A DNA stretch of 64,000 nucleotides from Vibrio coralliilyticus (lineage in GTDB: Bacteria > Pseudomonadota > Gammaproteobacteria > Enterobacterales > Vibrionaceae): contig NZ_CP024628.1 of the NCBI RefSeq assembly GCF_024449095.1, forward strand, positions 434,001-498,000, given 5' to 3'. The notes beneath the pieces were generated by a model that was not told where the DNA came from, searched no databases, and saw nothing but the letters and a program-made list of their open reading frames with translations. Below, in pieces: positions 1 through 8,353 of the stretch. The translations under genes were made by a program, and so were the position numbers. The stretch's first letter is position 1. The number at the start of each line of letters is the position of its first letter.

Positions 1-2
1 CA

Positions 3-200
3 GGCGTGCTTTATCGCTGGTCCGATAGTTGGAAAACACACCTGAGAGTGGTCCCTTCTCTGGGTTTGAATGGTAATGGCTGGGACTTTGCCCTGTATGG
101 GGACACATGCTTTAGTATCAGTAATAAAGCTGACATTCGTGTACGCTTCGAGAAAAGCTACGACAAGCTGGTAGGGATTTACTTCAACCGATACTTTTAA
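3..200 (+). CDS. C-terminal end of a truncated protein, possibly outer-membrane barrel
   Basis: The reading frame is open from the left edge of the window to the TAA at 198-200, so only the last 65 or so residues are seen and the true start lies outside. The sequence alternates polar and aromatic residues and ends in a terminal phenylalanine (YFNRYF). That pattern is typical of the last strand of outer-membrane beta-barrels. I do not recognise a specific family, and the barrel idea is inference from composition only. The 240 bases that follow, up to the next gene, hold no gene I can support. Confidence 0.45.
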   Translation, partial: GVLYRWSDSWKTHLRVVPSLGLNGNGWDFALYGDTCFSISNKADIRVRFEKSYDKLVGIYFNRYF

Positions 201-439
201 AGGGCCATAGTCTGTGGAGCATAATACACGGCCAAGCTTAAATAGAACTCGATACTCTTTGACAAACTCTCCTAGTCTTATTTAAATCTGCTCTATTTCA
301 CACTTCAATATGCAACTTAATGCTTTTTTCTGATAGGTTGATTTTTGAAAGGTGCACACTCATTTATGTCTGTTATAGTCATGCTTTTCATGGGGTTACA
401 AACATATCTGTACCTATTGCTATAAATTAGAGGAATTCG

Positions 440-1150
440 ATGGATATCATTTTTGGGGATGTGCTGCTTTTAAATGGGGTAGGTAAGCTATCAAAGCCTA
501 ATAAAATTTTTCAGACTAAACGTAGAAAAAACGAAGCGGCTTATAGCCATGTTGCACTGTGTTTAGGGCCAAATATCGTGGCTCATGCGATGCCTAAGCA
601 AGGCGTCCACATCGTGACATTCGAATCCATCTTAGAAGAGTTTGGTGAAGACTGGATGGTAATACGGAACAAGACATTAGCTGCAACTGCAAAAGATTCA
701 GTGGTTGGAGCAGAATATGCCATGGATGCACTTTACCACTTAGGGAAAAGATATGATTTATTGACGATTTTCTCTGGTAAAAAAGCGGATGAGTCGTTTG
801 TTTGTTCTAACTTTGTTGCTGCTTGCCTAAATACTCACAACATTAAAGTAGGCAGAACCGCCAATGATGTACTGCCTGTTGATTTCCAATTATGTCTAGA
901 GAGTGATGAGTGGGCTGATGTTACTTCAGAGCACAAAGGTTTCTACAAATATAGCTGCAACGATTATGCGGAACAACAAATCGAAACGTATTATCAGATT
1001 TGGAATAACGCTAAGTCACTCGCCAAATTGTACGAGTTAGCTCGAAAGTTTGATGAAGCACATAAGCGCCTAGACAAAATCGTAGGCTATCAGCCAGTTG
1101 AGCTTGAACAGCCAGATCTTGGGTTTTGGGATACCGATCTTCGAAAGTAA
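440..1150 (+). CDS. Permuted papain-like amidase (YiiX/NlpC-P60-type, peptidase C92-like)
   Basis: A 236-residue protein without signal peptide or membrane segment. The N-terminal half carries GDVLLL and then SHVAL, whose histidine sits where the general base lies in circularly permuted NlpC/P60 folds. About 90 residues later ESFVCSNFVAACL supplies the candidate nucleophilic cysteine. This His-before-Cys order is the hallmark of the YaeF/YiiX group, which are amidases or lipid/peptide hydrolases of mostly unknown substrate. The last 60 residues are polar and helical. A purine-rich AGAGGAATTCG precedes the ATG. It is followed in the same direction by an alpha/beta hydrolase, so the two may be co-transcribed. 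Fold assignment is fairly firm; substrate is unknown. Confidence 0.7.
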   Translation: MDIIFGDVLLLNGVGKLSKPNKIFQTKRRKNEAAYSHVALCLGPNIVAHAMPKQGVHIVTFESILEEFGEDWMVIRNKTLAATAKDSVVGAEYAMDALYHLGKRYDLLTIFSGKKADESFVCSNFVAACLNTHNIKVGRTANDVLPVDFQLCLESDEWADVTSEHKGFYKYSCNDYAEQQIETYYQIWNNAKSLAKLYELARKFDEAHKRLDKIVGYQPVELEQPDLGFWDTDLRK

Positions 1151-1255
1151 TTGATGACGAATAGAGTGTGTTAGCCGGTCACTCTATTCGGTAGAAACGT
1201 ACTATCTAATGAGTTGATCCTCTGCAGTTAATGACTCTTTATGAAGGAAAACAGA

Positions 1256-2056
1256 ATGAAAGAAGTGGCTTTAATCACACTTCACGGCATGGGGAAAATA
1301 AAGCCTGATTACTATGATGTGCTTGAGGAACATTTGAAGGAAGAGCTAGGTTCAGAGTGGGCTAAGGTATCATTTCAAAACGTTCAGTATGCACCTATTT
1401 TACAACAGCCAGAAGATGAGCTTTGGCAAGCGATGACCTCAGAACCGAGTAATGAGCTCGATGCCATTCGATTAAGACAGTTCTTTCTATATGGATTCGG
1501 AGATGCTGGATCACTTGAGCACAGTGCCAGCAGGCAAAACGAAAAATATCTTGCAGTTCAGGAGGCTATTTTTAATACACTTGAACATGCGTATATAGAT
1601 ATAGGGCACAAGGCGAGTAGACCGGTGATCATCATTGCTCAATCTTTAGGTTGTCAGGTGATTTCGAATTATATATGGGATGCTCAACACGATCTTAATA
1701 AGTTCGAGAACTATAATGATGATGACCACAAGAAATCCTTCATGAAGTTAGAAACTTGTGAAAACCTCATTACCACGGGTTGTAATATTCCTCTGTTTAA
1801 TGCAGGACTGCAGAATAGAGTATGTTTTGCAAAGCCGACAACCTCATTCCGTTGGGATAATTATTATGATCCCGATGATGTACTTGGCTGGCCTTTGAGG
1901 CAATTAGGTAACACTTATGACTTGATAGTTAAAGATCACCCGATAAATTCAGGTGGTTTGATGTCGTCTTGGAATTTATTCAGCCATGCACGGTATTGGA
2001 GCGACAAAGACGTAATTAAGCCATTGGTGAGGATCATTAGGTCAAAACTCAGCTAA
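1256..2056 (+). CDS. Alpha/beta-hydrolase fold protein (lipase/esterase-like)
   Basis: A protein of about 266 residues opening with a beta-strand and LHGMGK, the usual oxyanion-loop HG of alpha/beta hydrolases. IIIAQSLGCQ near residue 130 is the nucleophile elbow: a strand followed by Q-S-L-G, with the serine as nucleophile. The histidine of DHPINSGG near the C-terminus is a candidate catalytic base. An in-frame ATG at 1241 exists, but AAGGAA at 1244-1249 is correctly spaced for the ATG at 1256, so I use the latter. There is no signal peptide. It lies 105 bases after the amidase gene on the same strand. Substrate cannot be read from sequence. Confidence 0.65.
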   Translation: MKEVALITLHGMGKIKPDYYDVLEEHLKEELGSEWAKVSFQNVQYAPILQQPEDELWQAMTSEPSNELDAIRLRQFFLYGFGDAGSLEHSASRQNEKYLAVQEAIFNTLEHAYIDIGHKASRPVIIIAQSLGCQVISNYIWDAQHDLNKFENYNDDDHKKSFMKLETCENLITTGCNIPLFNAGLQNRVCFAKPTTSFRWDNYYDPDDVLGWPLRQLGNTYDLIVKDHPINSGGLMSSWNLFSHARYWSDKDVIKPLVRIIRSKLS

Positions 2057-2382
2057 CCACTGACACCTTGTGTTACTTATTCAGAGCAATATGTCGGTAA
2101 TTATGAAAGAAACTTTGTCTGAGGAATGAACAATAATGAGCGCTATGTTATCGAGCTAATTGACTCGTTGTGCTTGGCATTTATTTAGAGAGCAGCATCC
2201 TTATTAAATTGGAATTAACCTCTCGTTGCTCTTTGTTGTTAAATTTGTTGAAAGTGAGGTTTATATTAAACTTTCTTGAATTGTTATTAGTGCTATTGCT
2301 TAAAATTGCGACACAGGTTTTAGTAATTCAATGGATAAAATCTAATCTATATTTCGGACTTATAAAATAAAAAGGAAACAAG
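2057..2382. other. AT-rich intergenic region before the secreted nuclease gene
   Basis: A 326-base stretch, strongly AT-rich and T-run rich between about 2200 and 2350. A 66-codon open frame inside (2170-2370) begins with GTG, has no ribosome binding site and is low-complexity Leu/Ile, so I do not call it. The stretch presumably holds the nuclease promoter, and AAAAAGGAAAC directly before 2383 is a good ribosome binding site. I see no recognisable operator. Confidence 0.5.
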
Positions 2383-4011
2383 ATGAGTTCTCCGTTGAAT
2401 AAAAGCGTCTTACTGGCGTCTCTATTTCTTACCCCTACGCTTGCTCTGGCTGAAATGACCAATGGTGATTTCGAACAATGGAGCAGTTCCTCTCCAACAG
2501 GGTGGAACACAATTGACAGTGGCATTTCGGTGTCACAGGAAACCAGCATTGTAAAAAGTGGTAGCAATGCAGCAAAGGTGACGGTCAAAACTGGTACGCA
2601 AAGCAATACAGACTTTCAGCAGTCTGTAAGTGTGGTGTCGGGGCAGACGTATAACTTTTCTGTGTCTGTTTATCACACTGAAGGCAATGTTAAAGCACGC
2701 CTGTATGTGGATGGATACCAAAATTACAGCGTACCTAGCCAAACCGGTCAATGGCAGGATATTGCTTATTCGTACACGGCCAGCAGTACCAAGAGCATAA
2801 ACGTTGGGTTGCGCTTCTATGACGAGTCTGGATTTGATGGTTCCGAAGTCGTCTACATAGATAACTTCCAGCCATCTGATGGTGCTGTAACACCACCTCC
2901 GACAACTTGTAGCAATCATGAAGTCACACTCAACCTGACGACTGACAGTTATGGCTCTGAAACAAGTTGGACGCTGAAAAACAGCAGCAATCAGACTCTA
3001 TTCTCTGGCTCTGACTACGGCAATAACACCAGCTATGAAAAGGCGATGTGTGTTGAATCAGGCTCGTATATGTTTGAAGTCGTTGATTCCTATGGCGATG
3101 GCATTTGTTGTAGCTCTGGAAATGGGTCTTACACGCTAACCTCCAACGGGCAAACTCTTGCGTCTGGCGGAGACTTTACCAATTCTTCCCAGCACTCTTT
3201 TACGCTTGGTGGTAGCGACCCTGAACCAGAACCACCAGTGCTCGGTGACTACTACAAATCAGCCGAAGGCAAAACAGGCTATACGCTGAAGACTGCGCTG
3301 TACAACATCATCAATAACCACAACTCGCAAGGCTACTCTGCCGTTTGGGATTTGGTCAAAACCGCTGATATCGACAACTACTATGAGAAGGATGGGACGA
3401 TTCTCGATATCTACTCAGAGAAGGTGTCCGGCAGTGATTCGATTAACTTTACTAAAGTGACAGACCAATGCGGTCAGTACAGTAAAGAAGGCGATTGTTA
3501 CAACCGCGAACACTCTTTCCCTAAGAGTTGGTTTGGTGGAAAAGTGGAACCAATGAACTCGGATGGTCACCACTTGTATGCGACAGATGGCTACGTGAAT
3601 GCGAAACGCAGCAACTGGCCATTCGGTGAAGTGGGTAGTGCGACATACACATCTTCCAATGGCTCAAAGGTCGGGTCTGCGGCGTCTAGTCTAGGCTACT
3701 CTGGTACCGTGTTTGAGCCTATTGATGAGTTCAAAGGTGATTTGGCCCGTGCGTATTTCTACATGGCGACACGTTATGAAAACGAGATCGCTAATTGGGA
3801 AGGGAACAGCGACAACTCTAACGCTGTGCTCAACGGTAGCAATACAACAGTATTTGAACCTTGGGTTTTGGCTATGTTAAAACGCTGGCATGCCAACGAC
3901 CCAGTTGACCAGAAGGAAATTGATCGCAACAACGCGGTGTACAATTTCCAAGGTAACCGCAACCCGTATGTTGACCATCCAGAGTTTGTCAACATGGTGT
4001 GGGGTGACTAA
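2383..4011 (+). CDS. Secreted endonuclease I family DNase with N-terminal accessory domains
   Basis: A 542-residue exported protein. A Sec signal peptide ends at about residue 23 (LALA followed by EMTNG). Residues 25-165 look like a carbohydrate-binding beta-sandwich module. Residues 175-275 form a second beta domain with DSYGDGICC. The last 250 residues are an endonuclease I (EndA/NucM) domain with CYNREHSFPKSWFGG, SDGHHLYATDGYVNAKRSNWPFG and a C-terminal NRNPYVDHPE segment. The family's metal-dependent active site centres on the REHSFP and DGHH regions. Such enzymes digest extracellular DNA for nutrient release, biofilm dispersal or trap escape. Classic EndA is about 230 residues, so this is a modular extracellular version. 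A strong terminator follows. Confidence 0.85.
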   Translation: MSSPLNKSVLLASLFLTPTLALAEMTNGDFEQWSSSSPTGWNTIDSGISVSQETSIVKSGSNAAKVTVKTGTQSNTDFQQSVSVVSGQTYNFSVSVYHTEGNVKARLYVDGYQNYSVPSQTGQWQDIAYSYTASSTKSINVGLRFYDESGFDGSEVVYIDNFQPSDGAVTPPPTTCSNHEVTLNLTTDSYGSETSWTLKNSSNQTLFSGSDYGNNTSYEKAMCVESGSYMFEVVDSYGDGICCSSGNGSYTLTSNGQTLASGGDFTNSSQHSFTLGGSDPEPEPPVLGDYYKSAEGKTGYTLKTALYNIINNHNSQGYSAVWDLVKTADIDNYYEKDGTILDIYSEKVSGSDSINFTKVTDQCGQYSKEGDCYNREHSFPKSWFGGKVEPMNSDGHHLYATDGYVNAKRSNWPFGEVGSATYTSSNGSKVGSAASSLGYSGTVFEPIDEFKGDLARAYFYMATRYENEIANWEGNSDNSNAVLNGSNTTVFEPWVLAMLKRWHANDPVDQKEIDRNNAVYNFQGNRNPYVDHPEFVNMVWGD

Positions 4012-4023
4012 CTTAAGCAATCC

Positions 4024-4049
4024 AAGGCCTAACATATGTTAGGCCTTTT
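4024..4049. terminator. Bidirectional intrinsic terminator
   Basis: A perfect 10-base stem (AAGGCCTAAC / GTTAGGCCTT) around ATAT, flanked by A and T runs. It lies between the convergent nuclease and beta-propeller genes and can serve both. Confidence 0.85.
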
Positions 4050-4065
4050 GGTTTGCGTGAAAGTA

Positions 4066-5013
4066 CTAGTCCATAAAGGCTAATTCAAATGTGGTTCCGC
4101 CTTGAGTAACGTACTCGACTTTTACGTTTTCTCCCGAGAGATCAGCAGAGTAGATTTCTGGCTTTCCGATTTGTACCCAGTAAAGCTTTCCTGCATCGAA
4201 ATCGACTTCCATATCTACAACGCCTTCAAATCCGTTACTTTCGTCAATTGAAAGGATTTTTTCGACCTTTCTCGATTCTCCTTTGATGTTTGCGCGATAA
4301 ATGCCATGTTCATTAGCAAAGTAAAGGAACTTGTCTTTCGGATCCAAATGCATTGCGATGATTTTGTGCCAATCCTCGTCGTGGTCGATACCGTCTTCAA
4401 CCGATAATTCTTGGCGTCTGTCTACAGTTGAGTGTTCACCTAATGGAAAGCTGATGACTTCCGTTTCTTGGTTAACGCCCAGTGCCATATACATTCGTTC
4501 GTTAGCGTTATCGATAGCCAATGCAGTGTTGTTCGCACAGTAGGCAATACCACACTCTTCCATCGTATCTCCGAATATAAACCGGAAATCTTCTCCCTCA
4601 ATTGGCGCTCCTGGTGAGTCTGTGTAGTCGGGATAAACCTCAACCACAGTGTCTTGAGTGATACTGGAGGTATATACTTGTCCCGTTTCTTTATCGACCA
4701 CAACCGGAATATCACCAGCCATAGGAATTCGGTTCACCATCCGGTATTTTTGACCGTCCAAAGTGACACGTGATAAGGCTTGAGTACTTGGAGAGCTTGT
4801 CGTCACGTAGATTGAATTCTCTGTCACTGCCAAACGACCACCGTAATTAATATCCGCTAACTTAGTTGTTGTTTTGGTATCAAGGTCGAGAACTTGAAGC
4901 TCATTATACTGCTTATCATCGTAGTTAGTGACTAAGTAAAGATCTTTCGCAACAGTGTTGTAGCTTACAGTAATAAGCGCTATAGCGGAGAGAGTTCGTA
5001 GTGTAGGTTTCAT
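4066..5013 (-). CDS. Secreted beta-propeller protein of unknown function
   Basis: A 315-residue protein with an N-terminal signal peptide (hydrophobic to about residue 22, then AKDLYLV). The rest is made of repeated beta-rich blades with recurring D-x-x-x-x-K-L-Y-W/F type segments, for example DAGKLYWVQIG, DPKDKFLYFANEHGIYRANI and NERMYMALG. These resemble YWTD/NHL-type propeller blades. Propellers of this kind usually bind ligands or other proteins in the periplasm; no catalytic residues are evident. GAGGAACC lies just before the ATG. It stands alone, convergent with the nuclease gene. Fold is reasonably supported, function unknown. Confidence 0.6.
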   Translation of the reverse strand: MKPTLRTLSAIALITVSYNTVAKDLYLVTNYDDKQYNELQVLDLDTKTTTKLADINYGGRLAVTENSIYVTTSSPSTQALSRVTLDGQKYRMVNRIPMAGDIPVVVDKETGQVYTSSITQDTVVEVYPDYTDSPGAPIEGEDFRFIFGDTMEECGIAYCANNTALAIDNANERMYMALGVNQETEVISFPLGEHSTVDRRQELSVEDGIDHDEDWHKIIAMHLDPKDKFLYFANEHGIYRANIKGESRKVEKILSIDESNGFEGVVDMEVDFDAGKLYWVQIGKPEIYSADLSGENVKVEYVTQGGTTFELAFMD

Positions 5014-5266
5014 TGGTTCCTCGTTTGAATAGGTTGGTTAAAATTAGATGGAGGTTCATGACGCGTCGAACATGAGTTTAAATCTAGTTGCATATAAATT
5101 GTTTTCTAGGTGATTAATAATCATTAAGTGGGCTTGAGATTGTTTTTGGATATTTGAGGTGAGGGCGTTAGGAGTGCTGAGGTTTATCGTGATTGTCTAA
5201 GCTTGATACATCAAAGCAATGGGAGATAGTGCTAGTTGAATTTTGGAGTGAAAGGTAAAGAAAACT
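5014..5266. other. Intergenic region with a small palindrome
   Basis: The spacer upstream of the beta-propeller gene holds no gene I can support. TGATTAATAATCA at 5111-5123 is a perfect 6-1-6 palindrome about 100 bases upstream of that gene's start. It superficially resembles half of a Fur site but does not fit the 7-1-7 pattern. It is a weak operator candidate only. Confidence 0.3.
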
Positions 5267-5294
5267 AAAAGAGATGGTGTTAGCCATCTCTTTT
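5267..5294 (-). terminator. Intrinsic terminator of the solute-binding protein gene
   Basis: An 11-base perfect stem, AAAAGAGATGG / CCATCTCTTTT, with a 6-base loop and T-run. It lies 34 bases beyond the stop of the minus-strand solute-binding protein gene. Confidence 0.85.
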
Positions 5295-5328
5295 AAAAAC
5301 TATCGATTCTTACTGTAGTCAATAAGCG

Positions 5329-6078
5329 CTATTTATACTCACCTCGGATTGACGCTTCACGATACGCATCTAACTTGCCTTCTGCTTTGAGTTTTGCCAG
5401 ACCACGGTTAAAGGCATCGACTAACTCTTGAGCGCGAGGAGATTTTTTCGAAATGATCACGAAGTAATCTCTTGCTGATAATGTCTTGGCATTAGGTTCA
5501 ATTTTGTCGGTTAAATTGAGTTTGGTGATGGTTTCCATACCAACGTCCATATCCTCCAATACGATATCTAGGCGGCCTGCACTGAGCTTTTTGTAATTGT
5601 TTTCTGCACTAGCAATACGCTGTATATTGATTAGCCCAGCTTTTTCCATATCTTCGACTCCATAGGCGTAACCAGTTACACCGCCGATTTTGAAGTTCTT
5701 AAGATCTTCTTTGCTGCTCCAGTTTACAGGTTTACTTTTTTGTTGGAATAATCCAGTGCTTAACGTAATAACAGAGTCGGTATAATGGAAAAACTGCTCC
5801 CTATCTGAATTCTTACTCCAAATAAGAGAACCATCAAAATTACCGGCTTTGGCTTCTTCAAAGCCACGCTTCCATGGCATGTAAGTAAATTCCACCTGGT
5901 AGCCTTCTGCTTCGAATGCTTCTTTAACAATTTGAGTCATGAAGCCGCCATTTTTAAGCGATTTGGATTGATAGGGTGCCCATTCGCCATTAGCGAGTTT
6001 AACGGTGTTAGCTTGAGCAAAGTTGATAAAAAGTAGAGATAAGGTCAGATATAAAAAGGTTTTAACTAAGCTGCGCAT
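5329..6078 (-). CDS. Periplasmic substrate-binding protein, SBP_bac_3 type
   Basis: About 249 residues with a clear Sec signal peptide (LYLTLSLLFINFAQA before NTVKLANGEWAPY). The mature part follows the family-3 solute-binding fold: WAPYQSKSLKNGGFMTQIVKEAF at the start, MPWKRGFEEAKAG, GSLIWSKNSDRE, a hinge near IGGVTGYAYG, and LDIVLEDMDVG. The family binds amino acids or other small polar ligands for ABC import or sensing. There is no permease or ATPase gene beside it, so it is an orphan binding protein, and solo members often feed signalling proteins. An in-frame upstream ATG at 6096 exists, but AAGGAAG sits just upstream of the ATG at 6078, which I take as the start. Ligand unknown. Confidence 0.8.
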   Translation of the reverse strand: MRSLVKTFLYLTLSLLFINFAQANTVKLANGEWAPYQSKSLKNGGFMTQIVKEAFEAEGYQVEFTYMPWKRGFEEAKAGNFDGSLIWSKNSDREQFFHYTDSVITLSTGLFQQKSKPVNWSSKEDLKNFKIGGVTGYAYGVEDMEKAGLINIQRIASAENNYKKLSAGRLDIVLEDMDVGMETITKLNLTDKIEPNAKTLSARDYFVIISKKSPRAQELVDAFNRGLAKLKAEGKLDAYREASIRGEYK

Positions 6079-6194
6079 TTTTTCTTCCTTAAACATGCAA
6101 ATAGATTCAATAAAAGAATAGTTGCTGATAAGGATATCACCAGAAAGTTTGAGGTTATCTGTGACAATAAGCCCGAGCGCTGGAAGTTCAAGCT

Positions 6195-6223
6195 AATAAA
6201 AGAGCACCGATTCACGGTGCTCT
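6195..6223 (-). terminator. Intrinsic terminator of the pseudouridine synthase gene
   Basis: A nine-base perfect stem, AGAGCACCG / CGGTGCTCT, with loop TGAAT on the minus strand, followed by TTTTATT. It lies just downstream of the pseudouridine synthase stop. Confidence 0.8.
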
Positions 6224-6229
6224 GGGAGT

Positions 6230-7909
6230 TCAAAATTCACTCTCAACTTCAAAAACCATGGGTTGCTTACTGTAGGGATGTTCTATCTCTAGGCGTTGTG
6301 CATGAAGATGTAATCGATCGGCGCGTTGACCATAGAGACCATCGCCGACCATAGGTAAGTTGAGCCCAAGGTGGTGAGCACAGTGAACTCGAAGCTGATG
6401 GGTTCGACCGGTTTTGGGGTACAGGTACAGCTTGGAGTGGCCATCTCGTGTTTCAATCAACTCCCAATAGGTTTCGGCAGGTTTTCCATGCTCAAAGCAG
6501 ACGAGCTGCCGGGGGCGATCATCAGGATCGCCTCGCATTGGTAAATCTATCTGACCACTGGTTTGGCTTACCTTACCTTCTAGTAGCGCGACGTAGCGCT
6601 TTTGCACTGAGCGGGAAATGAATTGCTTCTGTAGGTTCTTGTTCGCACGCTTTGTTAGAGCGAAAACCAGTAACCCTGATGTCGCCATATCCAGTCGATG
6701 AATCACGAAAGGGCCTTCCACATCTGGATAGCGTTGCTGCAAGCGTGTGTATGCTGAATCCTTGATGGTTTTGCCGGGGACAGACAGTAGCCCTGAAGGT
6801 TTATTGACGACAACCATAGCTTCATCTTCAAATAAGATCTCAAGCTCTTTGCCTTCTGCCCAGTTTTCTTCCAGCGGATTATCATCAACGGTCATTCCTT
6901 CCAGCATGTGGCCCAAAATAGGGAAGCACTTACTATGGCAAGAAGGGTAGAACTTTCCGTGTTGGCGAACTTCTGATTTTGGCGAGGCCCCCCACCAGAA
7001 CTCGGCTAATGCCAGCGGCTTAAATCCATGCTTAAAGGCAAAGTGCAGCAGTTTTGGCGCGGCACATTCGCCAGCGCCTGCTGGTGGTACGGGCGCACTG
7101 GTCGGTTTGAATATCGCATTGAGGGACTTCTCCTCCCCTCTGATATTTAGAAAGCGGTAGTTATCAAACAGCTTATTTTGCAACGTATTAGACAGGGTTT
7201 TACGCTGCTCTTTCAATGCATTCAAGCTGGTATTTAATTCATCTAGCTCGTGTTGTAAGACGGCGATTTTTTCATCCCACTCCAGCTTGAGATATTTAAG
7301 CACGTTTTTTTCAGCGATGCTTTGCTTCGCCAATTCATCAAGCCTGTTTTGCAGCGCTTCTCCGGCTAGTGAGGATTCAGCCAGTTTGCGTTGTGCTTTG
7401 CGCTCAGCTCGGCCTGTAATCATTGCGTCGCGCTGTAATTGTTCCTGCTGTTGATACTCAGAAGTTAGCAAGTTTATCTGTTCAGTCAGCTCGGCAATAC
7501 GAGGGTTGCTTTTTAGTTGATTGAACTTTTGATTCGCCGCCATGATTTCAGCGGTTTCCGCCCGAAAGAAGCTTTCTTCTGTCAGCATATCGAAAACGGG
7601 TGGGACAAAGCCGGGTAGCAAGTTTTGGTCGGCTATTTTTCCTGAAAAGGCTGAAAGGTAACCAATCTTGCCATCTGGTGACTGAACAAGCAGCACACCG
7701 AACATTTTGCCTGTGCCCTTTGAGTTTCCATCGACACCGAAATTATGTTGCCAATCCGTTTGCGCAACTAAGTGCTCTTGCAGTTCCTGAGCCGCAAGCT
7801 CACATAGTGGATGTGGTTGATAGAAAAAGGGAAAGGTGAACTTGTCAGGCAAGCTGTAACCATCAATGGGTGCTTTGAAAAGAGTAAACAAATGTTCAGG
7901 TTGATGCAT
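6230..7909 (-). CDS. RluA-family RNA pseudouridine synthase with long N-terminal coiled-coil extension
   Basis: A 559-residue protein. The C-terminal 210 or so residues are a complete RluA-type catalytic domain: VVVNKPSGLLSVPG, then HRLDMATSGLLVFA with the catalytic aspartate near residue 404, RYVALLEG, and PKTGRTHQLRVH. These enzymes convert uridine to pseudouridine in 23S rRNA or tRNA. The first 330 residues are not part of the usual family (RluA is about 220, RluC/RluD about 320). They include a probable coiled coil at about residues 120-250, rich in Q/E/L/K. A CxxxC pair in SCHSKCFP and an FKHGFKPLALAEFWWG segment precede the catalytic domain. The target uridine cannot be told. The gene is monocistronic with its own terminator. 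Confidence 0.85.
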   Translation of the reverse strand: MHQPEHLFTLFKAPIDGYSLPDKFTFPFFYQPHPLCELAAQELQEHLVAQTDWQHNFGVDGNSKGTGKMFGVLLVQSPDGKIGYLSAFSGKIADQNLLPGFVPPVFDMLTEESFFRAETAEIMAANQKFNQLKSNPRIAELTEQINLLTSEYQQQEQLQRDAMITGRAERKAQRKLAESSLAGEALQNRLDELAKQSIAEKNVLKYLKLEWDEKIAVLQHELDELNTSLNALKEQRKTLSNTLQNKLFDNYRFLNIRGEEKSLNAIFKPTSAPVPPAGAGECAAPKLLHFAFKHGFKPLALAEFWWGASPKSEVRQHGKFYPSCHSKCFPILGHMLEGMTVDDNPLEENWAEGKELEILFEDEAMVVVNKPSGLLSVPGKTIKDSAYTRLQQRYPDVEGPFVIHRLDMATSGLLVFALTKRANKNLQKQFISRSVQKRYVALLEGKVSQTSGQIDLPMRGDPDDRPRQLVCFEHGKPAETYWELIETRDGHSKLYLYPKTGRTHQLRVHCAHHLGLNLPMVGDGLYGQRADRLHLHAQRLEIEHPYSKQPMVFEVESEF

Positions 7910-8353
7910 TTTAACTTGCCGTTGCGACGAAAAACTGAAGGCGAGATTCTACCTGTTTGAGGCGTGATTTCCAGTTTCGTCATGTGAAGGTGCGCTGCAA
8001 TGTTCACCATGAGATAAGAAATGTTATGAAAGGCAAGAGGTACTTTTGATTACGTCCATGGTTAACTCTAAGAGAATAATGATTAATTCGGTGTGATTTT
8101 ATAAATGTTTAATTCATGTGGCGATATATAGTAAGCACCTCTCATATTATTTATTAATAATATTATGATGATTTTTGTCTTTATTTATTTCGTGTGGTTA
8201 TTAATGTTTTGGCTTTGATTTGTTGTATTTGTTCCAAATTGTAATATTTATTGTTTTGTCTTTTTATTTAAACAAAGCTTTAACAATTTATGTTTATTAA
8301 TATTTGTCTATAGAGAGTTTGCTCTATTTTTTGATGGAAATAAAGGCAGTATT
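7910..8353. other. AT-rich divergent intergenic region upstream of phoX-like gene
   Basis: A 444-base spacer between the divergent pseudouridine synthase and PhoX genes, very AT-rich from 8090 to 8340. It must hold both promoters. I looked for a pair of CTGTCAT-like half sites 11 bases apart (Pho box) ahead of the phosphatase and saw no convincing one. I found no gene here. Confidence 0.5.

Noticed and set aside
2170..2370. A 66-codon Leu/Ile-rich open frame before the nuclease gene
   Set aside because: Starts at GTG without a ribosome binding site, low-complexity product from AT-rich DNA, no sign of a real protein family.
5111..5123. TGATTAATAATCA as a Fur box for the beta-propeller gene
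   Set aside because: The symmetry is 6-1-6 and the register does not fit the 7-1-7 Fur pattern.
7910..8353. Search for a Pho box ahead of the phosphatase gene
   Set aside because: The region is T-rich and gives several TGTC-like words, but no two half sites at 11-base spacing with adequate match.
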